Shown here: positions 1 through 9,780 of the stretch, in pieces
How the letters are laid out: each line of letters starts with the position of its first letter
Position numbering within the stretch: the stretch's first letter is position 1
Source: Gammaproteobacteria bacterium
GTDB lineage: Bacteria; Pseudomonadota; Gammaproteobacteria; Chromatiales; Sedimenticolaceae
Assembly (NCBI GenBank): GCA_020445165.1
Contig: JAGRHE010000005.1
Span: 1 to 45,861, forward strand
Direction: 5' to 3'
DNA length: 45,861 bases
Notes under the pieces: generated by a model
Databases searched by the model: none
What the model was told of the DNA's origin: nothing
Seen by the model: the letters and a program-made list of their open reading frames with translations, nothing else
Translations under genes and position numbers: made by a program

Positions 1-8
1 TGTGTGCC

Positions 9-2600
9 GTGGCAAAACAACAAGAGACCGATACGGCCGAAGTCGACGCCCAGGACCTGGTTGCCCAAGTCGATACGGGTGCGCGTCACCCCGGAGGAAT
101 TCCCGGGAAGGTGCTGTTCGGAATTCCAGTGGCATGGTCGTTGTTTCAGCTGTGGTACGCGTCGCCGCTGCCCTTCCTGTTTGGATTCGGTGTGTTCAAC
201 AACACCGAAGCGCGATCGATCCACCTGGCATTTGCGATCTTCCTCGCGTTCACGGCGTTTCCGGCATCCAAGCGCTCTCCGCGCGACCGAATTCCGATCC
301 AGGACTGGGTGTTCGCCGCACTCGGCGCATTCAGTGCAGCATACATCTACATCTTCTACACCGAACTTGCCGGACGCTCCGGCGCGCCGACGACAACCGA
401 CCTAGTCGTCGCCGTGATCGGCATGCTGATGCTGCTCGAAGCGACCCGCCGGGCATTGGGTCCGCCCCTGATGGTCGTGGCCATCGTTTTCCTGGCGTAT
501 ACCTTCGGCGGCCCCTACATGCCGGACGTGATCGCGCACAAGGGCCAGAGCCTGCACAAGGTCATGTCTCATCAGTGGCTGACGACCGAGGGTGTTTTCG
601 GTATCGCGCTCGGGGTATCGACCAGCTTCGTGTTCCTGTTCGTGCTGTTCGGCGCCCTGCTCGAACAGGCCGGGGCGGGCAACTATTTCATCAAGGTGGC
701 TTTCGCCCTGCTCGGCCATATGCGTGGCGGGCCGGCAAAGGCTGCCATCGTCGCCTCCGCCACGACAGGACTGATCTCCGGCTCGTCGATCGCCAACGTC
801 GCCACGACCGGTACCTTCACCATTCCGCTGATGAAGCGAGTCGGATTTCCGGGAACCAAGGCAGGTGCCGTCGAGGTCGCCGGTTCGACCAACGGCCAGT
901 TGACGCCGCCGGTCATGGGCGCCGCCGCGTTCCTGATGATCGAGTACGTCGGCATCTCCTATATCGAGGTGATCAAGCACGCCATCCTGCCCGCCGTGAT
1001 TTCGTACATCGCGCTGGTATACATCGTCCATCTGGAAGCGCTCAAGGCTGACATGAAGGGGCTGCCGAAGCGCACCCACTCGACGCTGGCGCAGAAGCTG
1101 ATGACCTTCGCCTTCGTCGTCGCCCTGATGTGCGCCATCGGCTTCGTCGTCTACTACGGCATCGGCTGGATCAAAGACGTTGCCGGCGATTTCGCCATCT
1201 ACATCGTCGGCGTACTGGTGGCAGCGGCATACGTGGCACTGTTGTGGTTCGCAACCCGCTACCCCGAGCTCGAACTGGACGACCCCAACAACCCCGTCCT
1301 CGAGCTACCGGAAACCGGCCCCACGGTGAAAGCCGGCCTGTACTTCCTGCTGCCGATCGTGGTCCTGATGTGGTGCCTGATCGTCGAGCGCTTTTCGCCC
1401 GGCCTGTCGGCCTTCTGGGCCACCGTGTTGATGATCGTGATCGTGCTGACACAACGACCACTGCTGGCACTTTTCCGTGGACGCAGCACTGCCGGCCAGA
1501 TCGCCCGCGGCTTCACTGAATGCATCGATGGACTCGGCCACGGTGCACGCAACATGATTGGCATCGGTGTCGCTACCGCCGCTGCCGGCATCATCGTCGG
1601 GACGATCACCTTGACCGGTATCGGCCAGGTCATGATCGAATTCGTCGAATTCATCTCCGGCGGCAACCTGATGGCCGCACTGATCTTCACCGCGGCGATC
1701 TGCATCATCCTCGGCATGGGCCTGCCGACGACCGCGAACTACATCGTGGTTTCCAGCCTGATGGCCCCTGTCGTCGTTTCACTGGCTGCGGCCAATGGGC
1801 TGATCGTGCCACTGATCGCCGTTCACATGTTCGTTTTCTACTTCGGCATACTGGCCGACGACACTCCACCGGTCGGTCTGGCCGCGTTTGCCGCTGCCGC
1901 AATCGCCAAGAGCGACCCGATCAAGACCGGTATTCAGGGGTTCATGTACGACATACGGACGGCGATTCTGCCGTTCCTGTTCATCTTCAACACCGAGCTG
2001 TTGCTGATCGGCATCGAGAACTGGTTCCACCTGGTCGGTGTGATCATCTCGGCGACGATAGCGATGCTGCTGTTCGCCGCCGCCACGCAGGGTTACTGGC
2101 TGGTCAAAAGCCGTCTGTGGGAATCGCTGGCCATCCTGCTGGTTGCCTTCACACTGTTCCGACCCGGATTCTGGTGGGATGAGATCTACCCGCCAACCGA
2201 GACGCTGCCCGGAACTCAGCTGGTCGACCGCGCCGCCACAGTAGCTGAGAACGGCAAGCTCAACATGATAGTCAAGGGTGAAACACTCGACGGCAAGTTC
2301 GTCGAGAAACTGGTGCGCCTGCCGCTTGGCAAGGCCGGTACCGGAGAAGACAGGCTGCGCGAAGCCGGTCTCGAAGTCCGCATTGATGACGGCAAGGTGA
2401 TTGCCGACAATGTAGCCTTCGGATCCGATGCACAAAAGATCGGCATCGACTTCGACTGGGAAATCGAAAGCGTAGTCGTCGACGCCGACATCCCGCCTAA
2501 ACACATCATGTTCATCCCGGCGCTCGCACTGCTCGGCCTGATCGCCTGGCTCCAGCGAAGACGTGCAGCATCCCAAAGCACCCGGCCACAAACGGCCTGA
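9..2600 (+). CDS. TRAP transporter fused permease (DctQ-DctM fusion, TAXI-associated type)
   Basis: Inner-membrane permease of a tripartite ATP-independent periplasmic transporter, which uses an ion gradient to import substrates delivered by a periplasmic receptor. The 863-residue product has a short hydrophilic N-terminus, a small DctQ-like helical part, then the long DctM-like part with many membrane helices. Typical permease motifs are visible, for example AAFLMIEYVGISYIEVIKHA near residue 305 and ILGMGLPTTANYIVVSSLMA near 565. A soluble C-terminal extension of about 170 residues, ending in one more helix, matches the DUF3394 tail of fused TRAP permeases. The GTG start at 9 gives the usual N-terminus, but its ribosome site cannot be judged because the window edge is only 8 bases away. 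The receptor gene (expected TAXI type) is probably just upstream, outside the window. The substrate cannot be deduced. A universal stress protein follows 16 bases downstream, as in other TRAP operons. Confidence 0.93.
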   Translation: MAKQQETDTAEVDAQDLVAQVDTGARHPGGIPGKVLFGIPVAWSLFQLWYASPLPFLFGFGVFNNTEARSIHLAFAIFLAFTAFPASKRSPRDRIPIQDWVFAALGAFSAAYIYIFYTELAGRSGAPTTTDLVVAVIGMLMLLEATRRALGPPLMVVAIVFLAYTFGGPYMPDVIAHKGQSLHKVMSHQWLTTEGVFGIALGVSTSFVFLFVLFGALLEQAGAGNYFIKVAFALLGHMRGGPAKAAIVASATTGLISGSSIANVATTGTFTIPLMKRVGFPGTKAGAVEVAGSTNGQLTPPVMGAAAFLMIEYVGISYIEVIKHAILPAVISYIALVYIVHLEALKADMKGLPKRTHSTLAQKLMTFAFVVALMCAIGFVVYYGIGWIKDVAGDFAIYIVGVLVAAAYVALLWFATRYPELELDDPNNPVLELPETGPTVKAGLYFLLPIVVLMWCLIVERFSPGLSAFWATVLMIVIVLTQRPLLALFRGRSTAGQIARGFTECIDGLGHGARNMIGIGVATAAAGIIVGTITLTGIGQVMIEFVEFISGGNLMAALIFTAAICIILGMGLPTTANYIVVSSLMAPVVVSLAAANGLIVPLIAVHMFVFYFGILADDTPPVGLAAFAAAAIAKSDPIKTGIQGFMYDIRTAILPFLFIFNTELLLIGIENWFHLVGVIISATIAMLLFAAATQGYWLVKSRLWESLAILLVAFTLFRPGFWWDEIYPPTETLPGTQLVDRAATVAENGKLNMIVKGETLDGKFVEKLVRLPLGKAGTGEDRLREAGLEVRIDDGKVIADNVAFGSDAQKIGIDFDWEIESVVVDADIPPKHIMFIPALALLGLIAWLQRRRAASQSTRPQTA

Positions 2601-2616
2601 CCCGGAGGCAACCACA

Positions 2617-3045
2617 ATGTTCAAGCACATACTGCTGCCGGTAGACCTTCAGGAGACGGCGTTGTCCGAACGTGCGGTCGACATCGCGACCGAACTGGCC
2701 AAACAACACGGCTCCCAGATCACCGTAATAACGGTGATACCGGATTTCGGTATGCCATTGGTGGCCAGCTACTTCCCAGCCGAGGCAATGGAGAAAGCCA
2801 AAAAAGAAGTGTGCGCCGAGCTGAAACGCTACATAGCTGCCCGCTTCAATGGTTTGGAAAGGATCAACTCTCACGTCGACGCCGGCAGCCCACACAAGGC
2901 GATCGTGAAATACGCGACCGGACACGACATCGATCTGATCATCGTGCCAGCGCGGGCAAAGGACATCAGTAAGGTGTTTCTGGGCTCATGCTCGACCCAC
3001 GTCGCGGAACGCGCTCCGTGCACGGTGATGGTGGTCCGCCCCTGA
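2617..3045 (+). CDS. Universal stress protein (UspA family), TRAP-linked
   Basis: Small cytoplasmic Usp-fold protein of 142 residues. It begins MFKHILLPVDL and ends with the family's VFLGS...ERAPCTVMVV block. The ATG at 2617 is chosen over an earlier in-frame ATG at 2563 because GGAGG lies at 2604-2608 and the Usp fold starts exactly there; the longer start would sit inside the TRAP permease gene. The usual ATP-binding G-2X-G-9X-G(S/T) signature is only partly kept: the first glycines are replaced (PARAKDISKVFLGS), so nucleotide binding is doubtful. Usp genes cotranscribed with TRAP permeases are known (TeaD with the ectoine transporter TeaABC of Halomonas, where it down-regulates uptake), so a regulatory role on the adjacent transporter is a reasonable inference. 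Confidence 0.9.
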   Translation: MFKHILLPVDLQETALSERAVDIATELAKQHGSQITVITVIPDFGMPLVASYFPAEAMEKAKKEVCAELKRYIAARFNGLERINSHVDAGSPHKAIVKYATGHDIDLIIVPARAKDISKVFLGSCSTHVAERAPCTVMVVRP

Positions 3046-3112
3046 GCAAAATCCCCCTTCGCTGAACGCTGCGGCGGATTGGCCGGGGCAGCAATCCATT
3101 TCATTCTGCATG

Positions 3113-6100
3113 CTAACCGGACGTCGCCGGCAGCAGTTCACCGACGCCCGCGACAATCAGCGACATGATGGCGAAATCGAATACGCTGCCGGCCCTGAAT
3201 TCGTCGATCAACTGCTCATGTTGCGCCAGCGCCGCACGGTGGTGGCGCACCCAGTTCTCGAGGATTCCCCGAGCAGTCCGCTCACGGCCACGTTTCTCCA
3301 GAATCTGCGCGGTAAGGCCGCGACGATGCGCGAGTAGGGCTGCGTCGAGCTTGGTGCGCGCAAGCAGATGCCAGTGTGTCTGAACCGCCAGGTTTTCCAG
3401 TTGGTCATTGATCCAATCGAGTTGCAGCGTGTGATTCAACGCCGAATAGATCCACGCGGCCATCTCGACCTCCACCCCCGTTTCCATCGAGACACTCACG
3501 ATATCGAGTGCCGCTGCCATCGATTCCAGCCCTGCCAGCGTTTTTGCCAGGTCTTTGGGCACGCCCGCCTTGGCCAGGCGACGCATCTGCCGTTCGAAGG
3601 ACTCGCGGTCATGCGCCGCCAACGGTTTCGGCAGTGCGTGCCACAGGGTACAGACACCGTCACGGTAGCGATCGACCAGCGCAACCATGTCGACGGCCTG
3701 GCGATATTCACGCAGCATCGCGGTAGAGACACGTTCGAGAAAGCGGGCGATCGCATTGAGCATATCGATCTGAATCCGCGCAGAGACCTGATTGTCGAGT
3801 TGCTCGACCTGGCGCCACAGCTGGTCGGCACCGAAGATCGCACTGGCTGCCAGATAGGCACGCGCGACGTTGGCGACATCGCAACCAACCTCTTCCCGAA
3901 TGCGGAAACCCACGCCGGGACCGAAACGGTTGGCGACACCGCCGGCGACCACGGTGGCAACAATCTCGCGACGCAGCCTATGCGCGCAAATCCGCTGTTC
4001 GAATCGCTCGCCAAGGATATTCGGAAAGTACCTGACCAGGTGCTCGACCACGAACGGATCATCGGGGATGTCCGATTGCACGATGGCATCGAAGAAATTC
4101 ATCTTGCTGTATGCGAGCAGGACCGAGATCTCCGGCTTGGTCAACCCACGTCCCTGGACCTGCCTTTCATTGATCGCTTTCCGGTCTGGCAGGCCTTCCA
4201 GCTGACGATCGAATCCGCCACGCTGCTCCAGCAGATCCATGAAGCGGGCCTGCTCATACAAGCGGTCACTTGCGTTCGCCGCGACAATGCTCACGGCCTG
4301 GGTCTGCGCATAGTTGTCGGCCAATACCAGGGCGGCCACGTCATCGGTCATATCACTGAGCAATCGGTTGCGCTGCTTGCCCGTCATGTCGCCGTCGGCC
4401 ACGATCTGGTCCAACAGGATTTTGATGTTGACCTCGTGATCGGAGCAATCCACACCCGCAGAGTTGTCTATTGCATCGGTGTAGAGCAGGCCTCCCCGCA
4501 GGGCGAACTCGATCCGGGCGAGCTGGGTCAGTCCCAGGTTGCCGCCCTCGCCGATTACGCGACAACGTAGCTCGCTCGCATTGACCCTCAGGTCGTCGTT
4601 GGTCTTATCATGAGCCTGGATGTGACTCTCCTGTGACGACTTGACATAGGTGCCGATGCCGCCATTCCAGAGTAGATCCACTTGCGCGCGCAGGATCGCG
4701 CTTATCAGTTCGTTCGGCGTGACTCTCCCCCGGGTCAGCCCGAAAAGGCGCTGTGCATTGGCCTCCAGGGTGATCGATTTTGCTGTCCGCGCATACACGC
4801 CACCGCCCTGAGAGATCAGGCTGCGGTCGTAATCCGACCAGCTGGAGCGCGGTAACCGAAACAGCCTTTCACGCTCGGCGAAACTCACCGCTGGATCCGG
4901 ATCAGGATCAATGAAAATATGCCGGTGATTGAACGCCGCCACCAGCTTGATGTGTGGTGACAACAACATGCCGTTGCCAAAAACATCACCAGACATGTCC
5001 CCGATACCCACGACAGTGAAATCGGTCGATTGGATATCGACGCCCAACTCGCGGAAATTGCGCTTGACCGATTCCCAAGCCCCACGCGCCGTGATTCCCA
5101 TGGCCTTGTGGTCATAACCGGCCGAACCACCCGAGGCAAACGCGTCACCCAGCCAGAAGCCGTAGTCCGAAGAGACAGCATTGGCAATATCTGAAAACGT
5201 TGCTGTGCCCTTGTCGGCAGCAATCACCAGGTAAGGGTCATCATCATCGTGGCGCACGACATCCGTCGGCGGCACAACATCCGTCCCGGACAGGTTGTCC
5301 GTGATGTCCAGCATGCCCCTGAGCAACGTGCGGTAGGCGGCGATCCCTTTTTCCTGGCGCACCTCCCTGTTGTCGCTGTCCGCGGCATTGCGTACAACGA
5401 AGCCGCCTTTGGATCCGACCGGCACGATGACGGTGTTCTTCACCATCTGTGCCTTCATGAGGCCCAGGATCTCGGTGCGGTAGTCCTCCATGCGATCGGA
5501 CCAGCGAAGTCCTCCGCGTGCGACCCTGCCTCCACGCAGGTGCACGCCTTCCATGTATCGCGAAAAAACGAAAATCTCGTACATCGGCAGCGGTAGCGGC
5601 ATGCCCTCGATGGCGTGCGGATCGAACTTGAACGACAGGTAGTTCTTATCGTCACCACTCGCATCGCGCTGGTAGTAATTGGTGCGCAAGGTGGCATCGA
5701 TCAGGCCCAGGTAACGGCGCAGGATCGTATCCTCGTCGAGACTCTCGACGTCATTCAGCAATGCCTCGAAGCGCGCCCGCGCCTCACTTTCGGCCCCCCC
5801 GCTCCCCACCTGCCCGGGGTCGAATCGCAGTTGAAAGATACGTGCCAACACCTGCACCAGCACGGGATGGTGATTCAGGACTGTGACCAGGTAGTCCTGC
5901 GTGTACTGCACACGGATCTGATGTTGATAACGCGCGTAGGCACGAAACAGCAATGCCTGCTTCCAGGAAAGGCCGGCACGCAACACCAGACCATTGAATC
6001 CATCATCATCCAGCTTGCCCTCCCAGACACGCAGAAAGGTCTCGGTGAAATCCTGCGCCAGTCCGGCGTCGATGGTCTCGGCCGCCATCGAATGCTCACA

Positions 6101-7948
6101 GGAAAAATCGTGGATCCAGGCATCACCCGCATGATGGCGCAGACAATAGGGCCGCTCGCCGAGAACGCGCAGGCCCAGATGCTCGAGAATCGGTATCACC
6201 TGCGACAAGGGGATCGATTGCGACAGGGCGTACAGGCGCACATGGACCAGTTCCCTGCGCTCGGCCAACGGGTGGTAGAGATGCACGCCGAGGCGCCCCT
6301 CGGCACGGATCTGTTCGATGCGACGGATGTCGTTGACTGCGATACGAGGATGAAAATCCTCGCGATACCCGCTCGGAAAGCCGCTGCCGTAATCGGCCAT
6401 GTACCGGGTTGCCTGGGTCTCTTCGAACTCGTTGCCCAGCGCAACCCGCAACCCGTCCTGCCAGCTGACTGTCAATGCCGCGACGCGTTGTTCGAGTTCG
6501 TCGATATCGTAGGTGATATCACTTCCCGGACGGGTCACCACCACGTAGTAGATACGCGCCAGGATGGATTCAGAAAAATGGGTCTCGTAGACGACGTCGG
6601 TGCCATCGAGTGCATCGCTCAGCAGTTCCTGGACCGCGACGCGGACCTCCCTGCTGTATCGCTCGCGCGGCAGGTATACGAGGCAAGAATAGAACCGGCG
6701 AAACGGGTCGCGGACGATGAACAGGCGGGTTCGCTGGCGTTCCTGCAGCGCGAGGAGGCCAAGTGCGGTGGCCTGCAGGTCATCCACACTTATCTGGAAC
6801 AGGGTATCGCGTGGAAAGTTGTCGAGGATGTTCGTGATCTGTCGGCCCGAATGGCTGTTGGGGGCCACCCTGATTGCGGCAAACACGTCAGCGATCTTCT
6901 GCCGCAGCAACGGAATCTGGCGAGGAGGTGTGCTGTAGGCACTGGAGGAAAACAGGCCGATGAAACACAGCAGGCCGGTAAGCCGACCCTGTTCGTCGCG
7001 CAACTTGACCGCAACCAGGTCCATGTAGGCCGGCCGGTGCACGGTGGAACGCGCATTGGCCTTGGTGATCATCAGGTCGGTCGCGCTGTCGGTGACATCG
7101 CTGCCCAGGCCGGCAATCCAGACCTCGGCGCGGGAGGCGAAATCGCTCTCGGCACCCAGCAGCCCGAGGCCGGTACCCGCCAGAGGTCGCATCTGGACGT
7201 CGTCCGTGGATGCATCGGCGAACCCCAGCTGGCAACTCGCCAGGAACAGGAAGTGATCGTTGTACATCCAGGTCAGGAAGGCCCGCCCCTCTTCGCGCTC
7301 GGCTTCGGTCATTTCGGCAGCGGACGCACCGAACTCCTTCTCCGTCCGGGTACACATCTGGCGCATCCTCAACCAGTCCGACGTCGCAGCCTGCACGTCG
7401 GCCAACACGCCGGTGAGCAGCCTCTCGATATCTTCCAGCGCGGTTTCCGGCTGACGATCGACGTGCAGGCGCATCACCGCCTCGCGCGAGACGGCCTCGA
7501 CTGCGCTTCCCGGATCATGCAGTCCGACCAGCGAGCCGGACGAATCGCGCACCACGGCAAACACCGGGTGCAGGGTCAGATGGATGGTCAGGCCGCGCCG
7601 GTTCAATGCCCAGGTCACCGAATCGACCAGGAAGGGGACATCCGGCGTGACGATTTCAACGATCGTATGGTCGCTGCGCCAGCCATGTGCTTCCTGGTCA
7701 GGGTTGTAGACCCGCAGCTTGGTCTCGTGTGGAAGACGCTGACGCATGAGGTGCCAGTGAGCGACCAGGCTGCCGAGCAGGTCAACCGCCTGGAAACCTT
7801 CCAGGTCGTGGTCATCGATATGCCGGTAATAAACGCCCAGCAAGGCTTCGATCTGCCCGATATTTGGTCGACTGATGCCCGGCGGGGGATGCTCGACGAG
7901 CAGGCCGGCCAGCGTACGAATCAACCGGCCGGTGTTATCACTGGACAT
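3113..7948 (-). CDS. gdhB: NAD-specific glutamate dehydrogenase, large (180-kDa) class
   Basis: Catalyses oxidative deamination of glutamate to 2-oxoglutarate and ammonia with NAD, a catabolic entry of amino acids into the TCA cycle. The 1611-residue length is typical of the large GDH class of proteobacteria and actinobacteria. The N-terminal roughly 650 residues carry the ACT-like regulatory region, the middle holds the catalytic core (VPVGSKGGFVVR, VVGIGDMSGDVFGNGML, ERMEDYRTE-type blocks around residues 810-1010), and the C-terminus is helical. The ATG at 7948 gives the standard start MSSDNTGRLIRTLAG. The gene is convergent with the Usp gene and divergent from the arsenosugar cluster, so it is probably monocistronic. 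Long open frames on the opposite strand are shadows caused by high GC. The gene symbol follows common usage for this class. Confidence 0.95.
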   Translation of the reverse strand: MSSDNTGRLIRTLAGLLVEHPPPGISRPNIGQIEALLGVYYRHIDDHDLEGFQAVDLLGSLVAHWHLMRQRLPHETKLRVYNPDQEAHGWRSDHTIVEIVTPDVPFLVDSVTWALNRRGLTIHLTLHPVFAVVRDSSGSLVGLHDPGSAVEAVSREAVMRLHVDRQPETALEDIERLLTGVLADVQAATSDWLRMRQMCTRTEKEFGASAAEMTEAEREEGRAFLTWMYNDHFLFLASCQLGFADASTDDVQMRPLAGTGLGLLGAESDFASRAEVWIAGLGSDVTDSATDLMITKANARSTVHRPAYMDLVAVKLRDEQGRLTGLLCFIGLFSSSAYSTPPRQIPLLRQKIADVFAAIRVAPNSHSGRQITNILDNFPRDTLFQISVDDLQATALGLLALQERQRTRLFIVRDPFRRFYSCLVYLPRERYSREVRVAVQELLSDALDGTDVVYETHFSESILARIYYVVVTRPGSDITYDIDELEQRVAALTVSWQDGLRVALGNEFEETQATRYMADYGSGFPSGYREDFHPRIAVNDIRRIEQIRAEGRLGVHLYHPLAERRELVHVRLYALSQSIPLSQVIPILEHLGLRVLGERPYCLRHHAGDAWIHDFSCEHSMAAETIDAGLAQDFTETFLRVWEGKLDDDGFNGLVLRAGLSWKQALLFRAYARYQHQIRVQYTQDYLVTVLNHHPVLVQVLARIFQLRFDPGQVGSGGAESEARARFEALLNDVESLDEDTILRRYLGLIDATLRTNYYQRDASGDDKNYLSFKFDPHAIEGMPLPLPMYEIFVFSRYMEGVHLRGGRVARGGLRWSDRMEDYRTEILGLMKAQMVKNTVIVPVGSKGGFVVRNAADSDNREVRQEKGIAAYRTLLRGMLDITDNLSGTDVVPPTDVVRHDDDDPYLVIAADKGTATFSDIANAVSSDYGFWLGDAFASGGSAGYDHKAMGITARGAWESVKRNFRELGVDIQSTDFTVVGIGDMSGDVFGNGMLLSPHIKLVAAFNHRHIFIDPDPDPAVSFAERERLFRLPRSSWSDYDRSLISQGGGVYARTAKSITLEANAQRLFGLTRGRVTPNELISAILRAQVDLLWNGGIGTYVKSSQESHIQAHDKTNDDLRVNASELRCRVIGEGGNLGLTQLARIEFALRGGLLYTDAIDNSAGVDCSDHEVNIKILLDQIVADGDMTGKQRNRLLSDMTDDVAALVLADNYAQTQAVSIVAANASDRLYEQARFMDLLEQRGGFDRQLEGLPDRKAINERQVQGRGLTKPEISVLLAYSKMNFFDAIVQSDIPDDPFVVEHLVRYFPNILGERFEQRICAHRLRREIVATVVAGGVANRFGPGVGFRIREEVGCDVANVARAYLAASAIFGADQLWRQVEQLDNQVSARIQIDMLNAIARFLERVSTAMLREYRQAVDMVALVDRYRDGVCTLWHALPKPLAAHDRESFERQMRRLAKAGVPKDLAKTLAGLESMAAALDIVSVSMETGVEVEMAAWIYSALNHTLQLDWINDQLENLAVQTHWHLLARTKLDAALLAHRRGLTAQILEKRGRERTARGILENWVRHHRAALAQHEQLIDEFRAGSVFDFAIMSLIVAGVGELLPATSG

Positions 7949-8116
7949 ATTTCAACGACTCCCAAATCGCGGCGCTGCAACAAATCGGCACGGCCGGCGG
8001 TCACATTGGTACGACACAAATCGTCGCCCTCTGCGGTAAGGTTAGCCAATCCGCGACCGGATGCCCGGCGGCATGCGAAAGCGTGCGCCAACGGATCGCA
8101 AGAACAAGGCCAAAGC

Positions 8117-9088
8117 ATGCTCGATACATTGCACAAACTGCTGCCCAGCGATTTTCCGCCGATCCGACGGCAATCCGCGTCAACCCTCCAGGTGAACCTG
8201 GGTTACCTCTGCAACCAGCAATGTCTGCATTGCCACGTCGCAGCCGGTCCGAATCGCACCGAGATCATGGATGACGCAACGATCGACACGGTGATCGACT
8301 GCCTGGGACGAATGGCGTTCGAGACGCTTGACCTGACCGGTGGCGCACCGGAACTGAATCCGTCCTTCAGGCGCCTGGTCGATGCCGCACGCGCGCTCGG
8401 CGTGCACGTCATCGATCGCTGCAATCTCACCGTCCTGCAGGAACCGGGGCAGGAAACACTGGCGGAGTTCCTGGCATCCAGGCAGGTCGAGATCGTTGCA
8501 TCATTACCCTGCTACCTCGAAGACAACGTCGACCGGCAACGCGGCAAGGGCGTGTTCGGCCGCAGTATCACGGCCCTGCAAAGACTCAATCGATTGGGCT
8601 ATGGCCACGACGACAGCGGTCTCATCCTCAAGCTGGTGTTCAACCCACAAGGCGCCGAACTGCCGCCGTCACAGGCCGCGCTCGAAGCCGACTACCGCAA
8701 GATGCTGTCGGACCGCTATGGCATCGTCTTCACCCGGTTGCTGGCCCTGGCAAATCTCCCGATCCAACGCTTCGGCAGTACCCTGCTGTCGCGCGGTGAG
8801 TTCGATGATTACATCGACCTGTTGAAGCGGGCGCATCGCAACGACAACCTGGCCGGCGTAATGTGTCGGTCTTTGATCTCAGTCGACTGGCAGGGCTATC
8901 TTTACGACTGCGACTTCAACCAGATGCTGGGACTGGGGATCGAACAGCCCGGCCGGCGACGCACCCATCTTCGCGACCTGCCGGCCATGGCCGTCAGCGG
9001 CAGTGAGATTCGTGTCGGCGAGCACTGTTATGGCTGCACCGCCGGACAGGGTTCGAGCTGTGGTGGTGCACTCGCCGAAAAGGCATGA
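8117..9088 (+). CDS. arsS: Arsenosugar biosynthesis radical SAM protein ArsS
   Basis: Radical SAM enzyme of 323 residues with the CxxxCxxC iron-sulfur motif at C32, C36 and C39 (context LGYLCNQQCLHCHVAAGP), which matches ArsS-type proteins. These act in arsenosugar formation, on the route from adenosylated methylarsenicals to dimethylarsinoyl-ribosides. The C-terminal half is the DUF3641-like part with conserved DCDFNQ and the cysteine-rich end HCYGCTAGQGSSC. Some ArsS homologues are selenoproteins; here the position reads Cys and there is no in-frame TGA. The open frame extends far upstream antisense to the GDH gene, but the family N-terminus (MLDTLHKLLPSDFPPI) fixes the start at 8117. The stop overlaps the next start (ATGA, 9085-9088), so the two genes are translationally coupled. 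Confidence 0.88.
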   Translation: MLDTLHKLLPSDFPPIRRQSASTLQVNLGYLCNQQCLHCHVAAGPNRTEIMDDATIDTVIDCLGRMAFETLDLTGGAPELNPSFRRLVDAARALGVHVIDRCNLTVLQEPGQETLAEFLASRQVEIVASLPCYLEDNVDRQRGKGVFGRSITALQRLNRLGYGHDDSGLILKLVFNPQGAELPPSQAALEADYRKMLSDRYGIVFTRLLALANLPIQRFGSTLLSRGEFDDYIDLLKRAHRNDNLAGVMCRSLISVDWQGYLYDCDFNQMLGLGIEQPGRRRTHLRDLPAMAVSGSEIRVGEHCYGCTAGQGSSCGGALAEKA

Positions 9089-9780
9089 ACCCGAACGCAC
9101 CATCCTGTCGCCTGTCGATCGTGATTCCGACCCTCAACGAAGCGGGCTCAGTCGTCCGATTGCTTGATGACCTGGCAGCGCTGCGCGGAGCCGGACACCA
9201 GCTGATCCTGGTCGATGGCGGAAGCGACGACGACACGCTTTCCCTGGCCATGGGCAGGGTCGACCAGTGCCTGATCGGTCCAGCCGGTCGCGCGCGACAG
9301 CAGAATTTCGGTGCCGCCCAGGCCGATGCGGACATATTGTGGTTCGTGCATGCCGATTCGCGCGTCGACCCGGGCGCGGCCCAGGCCATCATCGGGGCGA
9401 TCGCCGGTGGAGCCCTGTGGGGCCGCTTCGATGTGCGGCTGTCCGGGCGTCGCTGGCAGTTGCGTATCGTCGAATCGTTGATGAACCTTCGCTCGCGCCT
9501 GACCGGCATTGCAACCGGGGACCAGGGCATATTCGTCCGCCGCGAACTGTTCGAGCAGATCGGCGGCTTCACCGATCAACCATTGATGGAAGACATCGAC
9601 CTGAGCCGGCGCCTGCGGCGCCAGGGCCGGCCCTGCTGCCTGCGCAGACCGCGCATCCAGACCTCCAGTCGACGATGGGAACGGAATGGCATCGCGCGCA
9701 CCATCTGGCTGATGTGGCGCCTGCGCCTGGCCTATGCCCTGGGTACCCCTGCCGAACAACTGGCACGCCTTTACCACTGA
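9085..9780 (+). CDS. Family-2 glycosyltransferase of the arsenosugar type (TIGR04283)
   Basis: GT-A fold glycosyltransferase of 231 residues. It shows LSIVIPTLNEAGSVVRLL at the N-terminus, then LILVDGGSDDDT and a metal-binding-type motif in ILWFVHADSR, followed by the acceptor-side MEDIDLSRRLRRQGR. The family TIGR04283 is found next to arsS and is thought to attach or process the sugar moiety. The ATG overlaps the stop of arsS by four bases, and its own TGA shares one base with the next ATG (TGATG at 9778-9782), so all three are made from one message. No membrane helix is visible, so it is probably cytoplasmic. The identity of donor and acceptor is not evident from sequence. Confidence 0.87.
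   Translation: MNPNAPSCRLSIVIPTLNEAGSVVRLLDDLAALRGAGHQLILVDGGSDDDTLSLAMGRVDQCLIGPAGRARQQNFGAAQADADILWFVHADSRVDPGAAQAIIGAIAGGALWGRFDVRLSGRRWQLRIVESLMNLRSRLTGIATGDQGIFVRRELFEQIGGFTDQPLMEDIDLSRRLRRQGRPCCLRRPRIQTSSRRWERNGIARTIWLMWRLRLAYALGTPAEQLARLYH

Noticed and set aside
5615..8116. Very long rightward open frame antisense to the GDH gene, in frame with arsS
   Set aside because: It lies opposite a clear 1611-residue GDH, has no domain motifs and merely extends arsS upstream; the ArsS family N-terminus begins at 8117.
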